From positions 40,693,961 through 40,757,960 of the forward strand of contig CM055101.1 of assembly GCA_029204225.1 (NCBI GenBank): 64,000 nucleotides of DNA. The letters run 5' to 3'. The notes beneath the pieces are model-generated. The model saw nothing but the letters and a program-made list of their open reading frames with translations, did no database searches and was not told the DNA's origin. Below, in pieces: positions 57,251 to 64,000 of this stretch. This stretch comes from Diphasiastrum complanatum. Lineage: Eukaryota; Streptophyta; Lycopodiopsida; Lycopodiales; Lycopodiaceae. Position 1 is the stretch's first letter, and each line of letters begins with the position of its first letter. A program made the translations under genes and the position numbers.

Positions 57251-57745
57251 TGTCATGCCCACTACTGGTCTCGGGTAGCGTGTCCACGCTAGAGATCTGT
57301 AGACCAACAACCCGTAAGCTAGTTATGACTATTGGGAATTGGGGCCCTTATGTGTATATAGTCATAATTAATGGTTGTACGCCTAAACTCATGGTGGTGG
57401 ATTGGTATGGGTCTATCAGTGAGTCATTGGGAAACTGAATGACGTGGCCCAGATAGGCTGTAGAGGTGTCCAGTGAGGTGTCACAGTGCATTACTAGTGG
57501 TGCATGGGCCTTGGAGGGTATAAGTATACCTATTGGGCTCACACTAGTGTATGCTTGATTGTGATGCGAGTAGTCGTATGCTGCTGGTGTGAAACCTCAT
57601 TCCTCTTTAAGATTGATCCATAGCTTGGGGGCTAGATCCGTTCGATCTAGGATTTGTTGGGTTGGTTTGTCCACCATCTGTACCCTTTGTGGTTGCTTGC
57701 TTTGGCATGCTTAGAATAGGATCCTTGGGTGAGGACTTTATAGGG
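57251..57745 (+). repeat. LTR plus 5' leader (second copy)
   Basis: It starts TGTCATGCCC and matches 44391-44875 up to GAGGACTTTATAG, then switches to minus-strand gypsy sequence. It therefore keeps sequence beyond the LTR end that belongs to the 5' leader of an element, as at 44 kb. Confidence 0.72.
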
Positions 57746-58890
57746 ATAGGCAAACGGCATAACCAAAAACTCAAAATGGATTTGGAAGGCCGTCTTTTGG
57801 ATGCCTTTATCTCGATTTCGTATATGATGGCACCATGTTTGAGATCTATCTTACTGAAAATGGTTGCAGCTTGCAAAGCATCTAGTAGATCATCAATCCT
57901 AGGCATCGAATATTTATGCTTTACAATGACTTTATGCAATCCCTAACATCTGAAAATCAACGCACATTTGAAAATTACCATCCTGTTTTTTAACAAATAA
58001 AATAGGAAAGGCAAAGGATGAATAACTAGGATGGACAGACCCCACCTTGAGATATTCCTCCATCATCCTTGTAACTTCCTCCTCTTTCTGGCTCATCCTA
58101 TAAGGAGGCCTACATATCGGACGTGTTCCTAGAATGAGCCCAATATGATGATTAACATTCCTTCTAGGTCCCTTTGGCATGTCACTAATTAACATATGTT
58201 TAGATTGAGTGTGGATGGACTTCTCCAGCTCATTTGTTGGGTCACATCTTTGTCGTGATGCAGGTGCATCTGCTATAGAAGATGCAAAAATTAGTGAAGC
58301 TGCTCTTGGATCATCAGTGAGTGTGTTTATTTGATTACTATCAAAACTAGAATCAACATCTACATAGCACAACCACACATACTGCAAGTCCATTCTCTTT
58401 ATTTGTATATAGGTAATAAGAGGACCCTCAACAGATGGTCTCTCCCCATTTAAGACATGAGATATACCCTCACGTTTGAACCTATGCACATTGGAAATGA
58501 AACTTATAGCGAGCTGCCTACTCACATGCCACTACTTACCCAAAACAATATCAAATTTAGTTAATTTTGTGAATGCAAAGTCTAACTTTTGGGAATACGT
58601 TTGAACAGTCAAAGACACACGAGAGACTCTCTCATCCCAAACTTTTGTTCCCTTCCCATCTGGCATCTCAACTATATACTGGTAATCAGAAGGAATAGTA
58701 GCTAAGTGAAGCTTCTTCACCACACGTGAATCAATAATATTATGCGAGGTAAGACGAGCATGTCATGACCTTCTAGCTTCTCCCGCATGCGTATCAGCTC
58801 AATATATGGAAACTGATAGGCTTCACATGCCTTGGTGGACAAAAAGAAAATTGGTGCCTTTGGAACAAGCTTTTGCACCGAGACTAGCCA
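57746..58890 (-). pseudogene. Gypsy protease-RT remnant (gypsy C family)
   Basis: Minus strand. The protease C-terminal part (58890-58540) shows LATIPSDYQYIVEMPDG and FDIVLGK, much like gypsy C at 55.4 kb. A frame (58525-57932) runs into RT with NHHIGLILGTRPICRPPYRMSQKEEE and FVKKQDGNFQMCVDF. A last piece (57939-57746) reads HKVIVKHKYSMPRIDDLLDAL and FSKIDLK. Several shifts; no RNase H or integrase. Confidence 0.83.
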
Positions 58891-59697
58891 TAATCATTCA
58901 TGTTCCAGAATACAGTGTAACTATGGGTGATAGAAATTGGTTGGAGACAAGAAAGTTGGTAGGTCCATGGTCCTTTCTAAGCCCATGAGTTTTTAGCAAA
59001 GGTCTATTATGAAGTCTAGATTCACATGAGTTGAACATTTATCATTAAGTCCATTTTTTTGATGGAAGCCTTCTATCTGTCCAAAGTTTCACATATGATG
59101 TATAGAACATGAAAAATATTTGCTTGATCTGTATGGAATGTTTGTTATAAAAAAAAAATAACATGAAAATTCAATAATTGTGCCAATGTCTCCAATCTTT
59201 GAATAATGCTTCAATGCTAATTTGTGACAATTTTCTAGCAAATCATCAAATCACATGAAGACCTGCCACAAGTGAAATTCATAGGCAACAATGACCAAGG
59301 AGCAGGAATAAGAATGTTTCTGAAAAAATGGAAACGGAAATGGGGACGGGAATGCCATGTCAACATAATAACGTATAGATACACATCTAAACTTGAAATT
59401 TAGAGAATTTGTATATCGAATATAGTCTAGTCATCAATCAAATCATAGTACTTGGGCTTAAGTTGATATTCTCAGGCCTCTACTCAGGGAGAAGCATTTT
59501 TTGGAGCTCTATTGGATTCTCGATTAATGCCTATCTTACAGTCTTGTTGGATGAGTGGAGTATTTGTATTCCTTGTTTCTTGGTATGAATGAATTGATCC
59601 CATGTAGTCCCTGATGTAGGGGTGCAAACTCACACGTAAGTGCTTAAACTGAATATTCATGCTTAAAGCTGGTTCTGATGACTGTTGGCTGTATCAG
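58891..59697 (+). other. Intron 4, last unique part
   Basis: A/T-rich sequence with no domains, ending in the acceptor GGCTGTATCAG of ISA2 exon 5. Confidence 0.6.
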
Positions 59698-59866
59698 GAG
59701 TTCAACTCATACGAACTTTTCCATTCCTGTTGGACTTGAGAGAGGCCGCCCTGAGCCTTTGGGATTAAGTTATCAAAAAAATGATGCTGCAAACTTTTCA
59801 CTTTATTCCAAAAATGCCACAAATGTGACTCTGTGCTTGTACAAGGCAGGGGACACCCAACCTTCT
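59698..59866 (+). CDS. ISA2: ISA2 exon 5 (start of CBM48-type domain)
   Basis: 169 nt, acceptor GTATCAG, donor TCT|GTAAGC, phase 2 in and 0 out. It encodes R-SSTHTNFSIPVGLERGRPEPLGLS, then NDAANFSLYSKNATNVTLCLY. The pattern G-x-P-x-PLG followed by NFSLYS and a VTLCLY strand is the beginning of the glycogen-debranching family N-terminal (CBM48) domain, and the preceding THTNF is ISA2-like. Confidence 0.9.
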
Positions 59867-59985
59867 GTAAGCTACTACTAATCTGCGATGTATGCTACTT
59901 ATTTGGTGGTTGATTGAAGGTTTGGCCTTCACCTTTCCATTGGTGACTCATGTCATGGTTTTTACTTTTTTCTTTTCTTTTGCAG

Positions 59986-60087
59986 CTAGAAATTGATCTA
60001 GATCCTATACTGCATCGAACAGGAGACGTGTGGCATGTTCAGTTGCAGAGCGTCGAAAGGTTTGCCTTTTATGGATATCGATGCAAG
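59986..60087 (+). CDS. ISA2: ISA2 exon 6 (CBM48-type domain, continued)
   Basis: 102 nt, acceptor TTTTGCAG, donor AAG|GTTGGT, phase 0 both sides. It encodes LEIDLDPILHRTGDVWHVQL and FAFYGYRCK. The LDP...RTGDVWH...YGYR series is diagnostic of plant isoamylase-type debranching enzymes, and the YGYRCK ending is ISA2-like rather than ISA1 or ISA3. The next exon is not in the window. Confidence 0.9.
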
Positions 60088-60585
60088 GTTGGTAACAGCT
60101 AAAATTGAATTGCAACTATATGGTAATGGTGATGATGTTCTTGGAAGTAGATTTTGTGATAAATAAACTTTAAGTAGAAAATGTAAATGGCCTAGACTTG
60201 ATAGAGGCGAATTAATTTTAGGATCAAGCATTTTTGAGTAAGGAGTTAAGAGCTAGATTACTGGTATATAAAGCACTAAAATTGTTTAAGCCTGAAAATA
60301 CAATCGGAAACTTAATGTGATCGTCTCATCAGGAGTTGATGATTGCTGGTGAACATTCATTCATTACAATTAGTATCCTGTAAGTACCATTTTTGTTATA
60401 AGCCCATGCATAATGTGGCGGTGTAGCGTGCTTGTGTTGTGAGCTTGATTGCCCAGATTCAATTCCCTGCCGACAAGTGGGTGGATACTCAGGCCAAAGG
60501 CCTTATGATTAAAAAACATTAACATTTCTGTTGGGTATGATCTACTTGATTCAGATACATGTATTTTATATGGTTGTTTGGATCA
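60088..60585 (+). other. ISA2 intron 6, start
   Basis: About 0.5 kb of A/T-rich sequence before the hAT element. No exon continuing the isoamylase domain was found here. Confidence 0.6.
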
Positions 60586-60993
60586 TAGGTCCCGCGGTAT
60601 TGGGTACCGCGGATCCCGGTACGGCGGGACTGTACTGGTACTGCAGTACCACAATATAATAATATATATATTATTTAATATTTTTTTTAATTGTTTTAAA
60701 CCTAAACTACCCGCCCCCCTCGCTTCTTCTCTCCCAATTTTTTTTCAGCCCATCGCTGCCCTGCCATCGCTCCTGGTTTTGCTGCCCTGCCTTCGCTCGC
60801 CCCTCTTCTGATTTGCGTCGCCCTTTGCCCATAGACCGCCCTGCCTTGCATCTGATTTGCCTCTCCCTGCCATCGCCCTGCCTTCGCCCATTTTCAGCGT
60901 CTCTCCAACAGTGAACCCTGCTGTTTTTTTCCAGAAATCCATCCTTGCAGCTTTAGCTTCATCTGCATTTTTTCCCTAGTTTTCTCCATCGCA

Positions 60994-61855
60994 ATGGTGC
61001 AATCCCCCCTTTCCGGTTTGTGGGACGAGGTAGACACTGTCAGGCGGGTTGCCAACAAGAGCAACAAGACTGGTCAGAAGATGGCGCGTTGCCGATACTG
61101 CCTCATCGAATTTGCTGTGTCCCTCACTCGCCTTAAAGGTCACCTGCTCGGTGCACGCGCCAAAAATGGTGCCACCTTAAATGCTGCCCCTTGTGGCAGC
61201 ATGACCGTCCCCGACAGGCAGCGACTACTGGACACCTACGGGCCATGGCTTGTGGCGGGGGAGAACACCATTTCGGAGGGCGTTCTCCGGTTTTGCGCCG
61301 CTTCTTATGTGGCTGACCCAGAGTTGCTGCCTGCTTGGCTGGCACGCACGAGGAGAGGGAGTCCATCCTCATCCCGTCCCATTGCCCCTCATCCCCCTCA
61401 GACAGTTCCGCCACACGCACCCCCATCTGCACCCATTCCGGTGGATCCCATCCAATCACATCCACCAGTTGCCATTGCGGTTCCAGCACCACGTCCTGTT
61501 GCTCGCACGCCCCCAGTTTACGATTTCTCATGGATTCTCCGCCACCTGAGCAGGCCCAGGATGCTACTAACGAGGCCTTCGAGGATGTGGATGAGATCCC
61601 TTCTTCCTTCCCTTCCCATCCGGATGACCTCCCTAGCCCGCAGTTTTCGTATCCCATGCCATATCTTGTCCCTTCACCTGTGCACCCCACTTATGCTGCT
61701 GCACCCATCCCTGCCAGTGCATCCCACTCTCCCCATTCCATGTCTACAACCGATGCATCCACTAGTGCCCAGCCTGTCGCGTCATCGTCCATTCCCGTCA
61801 CGGTTGGTGCACCATGCTGGAGGTCCACCACCCCACCAGGTTGAGCCCTTGTGCA
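60994..61855 (+). pseudogene. hAT transposase N-terminal part: BED zinc finger and Pro/His-rich linker
   Basis: ATG 60994 opens a frame with a BED-type zinc finger: C33 and C36 (CRYC), H50 (RLKGHLLG) and probably C67. BED fingers bind DNA at transposon ends. The frame continues through PDRQRLLDTYGPWLVAGENTI to about residue 120, then a low-complexity Pro/His/Ser linker in which all frames stay open, so the true path is unclear. The 309-codon frame ends at 61923. Introns are possible. Confidence 0.75.
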
Positions 61856-62520
61856 GCAGACCATTCGCGGCGCGCATCAACCGCACATGGACAGAGAGGC
61901 CACACAGGCCGTGGCCAGTTTGATTTACGAGCTGAACCTACCTTCTGCCATCACCGATTCTGAGCCCTTCAGAAGGGCATTCCGCCTTGCACAGTTTGTC
62001 AGCCCTAGCTGGAGAGTCCCTGGTTCAGAGGTTGTCCGTACACATGCTGAGAGATAGGGTCGAGTCCTTGTCTAGAGAGATGGAGCCTCTACGCCGCCAC
62101 TAGGCCACATATGGATGCAGCATCATGTCCAATGGCTGGACTGATGTCAGGGGGAGGCCGATCCTCAACATCTTGGTCTCCAGCTGCATTGGTACAAAGT
62201 TTTTGAGAGCCGTGGATTGCAGTAGCGGGGGGGAGTCCTATCTGCAGATTTCATGTACGACGTCATTAGGTCTTCCATCCTGTCCATAGGCCCCCAGAAT
62301 GTCGTTACGGTGGTGACGGACAATGCCACCAACTGTGTTCAGATGGGTGTCCTGCTAGAGGCCGAGTTCCCTCACATCCTCCATACCCCCTGTGCGAGGC
62401 GTGTTCTTGCCATGTTCCGGGTGTTCAGCCATTTGGACCTCCGTAAGCCAGCCCCCACACGCTTTGCATTCGACCTGGTGGCCATCGACCGTCTGATCAG
62501 GTGCAGGACATAGCTTCTAC
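61851..62520 (+). pseudogene. hAT transposase central part, DUF659 region
   Basis: After a stop at about 62103, the reading YGCSIMSNGWTDVRGRPILN and FLRAVDCS, then (62253-62513) VVTVVTDNATNCVQMGVLLEAEFPHI and TPCARRV, is the DUF659 domain. This domain carries the RNase H-like catalytic core of plant hAT transposases, with the Asp residues of GWTD and VTDN. Stops and a shift near 62230 show decay, or unrecognised introns. Confidence 0.8.
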
Positions 62521-63930
62521 AGATAGTTGCCAGTGATCTTTGGCGTGCCAGTACGTTTCAGCACACGGAGGATGGGGAGCAATTTTCTTCCACGGTGAGG
62601 GGAGACCAGTTCTAGAGGGATGCACAGACATTGTCAGGACTGCTTCGACCACTCTACATTGTGCTCCGCATGGCTGACAGTGAGGGGTCCACACTTTGAC
62701 TGGTGTATGAGCTCATGGACCGGATCGGACAGTTCCTGCAGCTGCCCATCTTGCAGCCAGAGAGGTAAGCGATACAGTATTGTAATTGTTCTTTATCTTT
62801 TCAGTGTTTGCTTGTTTTTATGTCGATGTTAAGTTTTTTCCAAAATTTGCTTCGACTTCGTGCAGGATGACGGAGCTGAGGTTCATCTGGGAGACGCGGT
62901 GGAACTACTTTCACAGGAGTATCCACAGTGTTGCACACATCTTGCATCCCCTCTTCCTCTCTCCGACACAGATATCAGACAGGGAGCTCGAGGCAGATTG
63001 GCTTGAGTACATCTACAGGGTGGGTCCACACATTGGCTTGGATCCTATCAGACTCATGGAGGAATTAGCTGCATTTCATTTCGGGATGGGCACGTTCGGT
63101 CACCCGGCTGCTCAGGATCCAGAAAGGAGGCAGCTCCCCATTACCTGGTGGACCATGTTCGGTAGAACCTATCCCTTCATACAGCGTCTTGCACTGCGTG
63201 TCCTTTCACAGGTATGTATCTCATCTCATCCTCCCTTGCACCCGTGCACATGTGCTGAACCATTTCATTGCACGTACCACAGGATTGCGCTGCCTCCATG
63301 TGTGAGCGTAACGCTCACACGAGGAGAAAAAACAGGCTGTCAGTGAGTCAGCTAGAGCGGTTGGTGTTCTGTAGCACCAACGCACGTCTCGCCAGGAGAC
63401 TGCCAACCATTAGGAGCGCATTGCAGGTGATGGGCTATTCTCCCATAGCATGTTGGTTGACGTCTCACTAAAATGTAGGTTTCAATTTTTGATCAAGTTG
63501 TTGTCCTGACACGCTCAATTTTGACCTTGCAGACGAAGATATCTGATTTGGAGCGCTAGGTTGACTTGCCTATGGACAGCGTCCATCCTATGCCTGCAGA
63601 TGACTTGGGCACACAGTTGATGGCAGAGAGAGAGAGGGAGCTTGCTGAGATGAGAGAGAGAGAGAACCTGCGGTTGAGCATAGAGAGCCTACTTTGTATG
63701 AGGCAGATAATCCAGTGTCAGAGGATGAGCATGATGAGGATGAGCCCATTCGGGTTGTGTTTGCCAGATCAGAGAGGGATGAGGCAGATGATACAGGTGC
63801 AGGGCACACGCCACGGGCCGGAGTCACAGGTGCATCACGTGGCAGAGGTGGGGCACATGGCACAGGTTATACCGGGAGACAGGCAGGGCACACAGGGGGG
63901 GCCAGTGGCATACCTACCTATGTCGACATG
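62521..63930 (+). pseudogene. hAT transposase C-terminal part with dimerisation region
   Basis: A spliced-looking layout. A segment to 62764 ends GAGAG|GTAAGC. A segment beginning about 62864 reads MTELRFIWETRWNYFHRSIHSVAHIL and ELAAFHFGMG, then WWTMFGRTYPFIQRLALRVLSQ, before GTATGT at 63212. A segment after TACCACAG (63283) reads DCAASMCERNAHTRRKNRLSVSQLERLVF. These match the hAT C-terminal dimerisation motif (WW...P.L..lA.rvLs...s...cER..s..). An acidic RERE/MREREN repeat follows (63630-63670). The order is correct although single stops occur. Confidence 0.78.
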
Positions 63931-64000
63931 ATGGAGGAGGCTCTTGATAGAGGGCAGAGTGATTTAGATGCCGTCCTGCAGCTGCTTGGATGCGTGCAGT

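Larger units (their letters stand above)
28208..60087 (+). other. ISA2: Isoamylase-2-like gene (ISA2), six exons visible, 3' part beyond window
   Basis: Six exons with canonical GT-AG introns join in phase (ends in phase 1, 0, 2, 2, 0, 0) into 283 codons without a stop. The product carries a basic/Ser-rich N-terminus resembling a plastid transit peptide, the motif LHWGLFRSDSS, an IELNADSAPFFISF segment, FSIPVGLERGRPEPLGLS, NATNVTLCLY, then LEIDLDP and HRTGDVWHV with YGYRCK, the pattern of plant ISA2 through its CBM48-type domain. ISA2 is known as a non-catalytic partner of ISA1 in the plastid isoamylase complex that trims amylopectin precursors. Intron sizes are 1173, 19235, 145, 10359 and 119 bp, then at least 3.9 kb. 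From memory, ISA2 is intronless in Arabidopsis and potato, so this structure is notable. Whether the gene is expressed cannot be seen. Confidence 0.85.
60586..64000 (+). mobile_element. hAT-family DNA transposon, left end and transposase, runs off the window
   Basis: The left end reads TAGGTCCCGC followed by GGTACCGCGGATCC and aligns with the element at 27888-28176. An A/T-rich tract (60655-60705) and the transposase region follow. The 8 bases before it (TTGGATCA) would be the target duplication, but the right end is outside the window. Confidence 0.8.

Noticed and set aside
61133-61690. 185-codon minus-strand open frame
   Set aside because: Antisense of the Pro/His-rich linker of the hAT transposase.

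Overview
The window looks like nuclear DNA of a land plant with a large, repeat-rich genome. The evidence is plant-type LTR retrotransposons primed by initiator tRNA-Met (primer sites close to TGGTATCAGAGC), a plant hAT transposon with BED, DUF659 and C-terminal dimerisation modules, a tRNA-derived SINE, and spliced exons of a starch-metabolism gene. I cannot name the species. No bacterial genes, rRNA, tRNA genes or CRISPR arrays were seen.

The one clear host gene is an isoamylase-2-like (ISA2) gene on the + strand. Six exons (28208-28463, 29637-29728, 48964-49046, 49192-49338, 59698-59866, 59986-60087) join in phase at every junction into 283 codons. They cover a plastid-transit-like N-terminus, the plant ISA2 N-terminal region and the CBM48-type domain. 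The GH13-like domain lies beyond the window. Two introns are very large (19,235 and 10,359 bp) and are filled with transposons. A possible upstream first exon with a G-box promoter lies at 14123-14215; whether it belongs to ISA2 is not settled.

Layout. 1-9017: decayed Ty3/gypsy element (H) whose long leader holds a 4.06-kb non-autonomous Ty1/copia element, which itself carries a SINE. 9018-12034: no recognisable genes. 12035-13025: truncated copia (I). 13026-14604: unique-looking sequence with the G-box and candidate exon. 14605-21234 (minus): decayed chromovirus (F) interrupted by a + copia (J) and a 1.03-kb minus copia (G). 21558-27040 (minus): gypsy element E with both LTRs and near-complete gag, PR, RT and INT but no RNase H. 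27888-28176: GC-rich terminal-repeat element related to the hAT end. 28208-29728: ISA2 exons 1-2. 30540-41309: chromovirus B with the younger chromovirus A nested in it (31759-37939). 43954-46990: gypsy pieces in permuted order (INT end, LTR, gag, PR, RT). 48964-49338: ISA2 exons 3-4. 50361-58890: gypsy C, copia D, and a second INT end-LTR unit. 59698-60087: ISA2 exons 5-6. 60586 to the end: hAT transposon.

The mobile elements do not form a pathway; they are layered insertions whose order can be read from target-site duplications (CCCCT for B, CTTGA for A, GGTCG for G, 16 bp for the SINE). Most have lost the middle of pol by internal deletion. I found no convincing new enzymatic or defence system. 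The most notable items are the transposon-inflated ISA2 gene, a chromovirus lineage whose LTRs run AGTTA...TAACT instead of TG...CA, the SINE, and two copies of a gypsy arranged 3' end-LTR-5' end.
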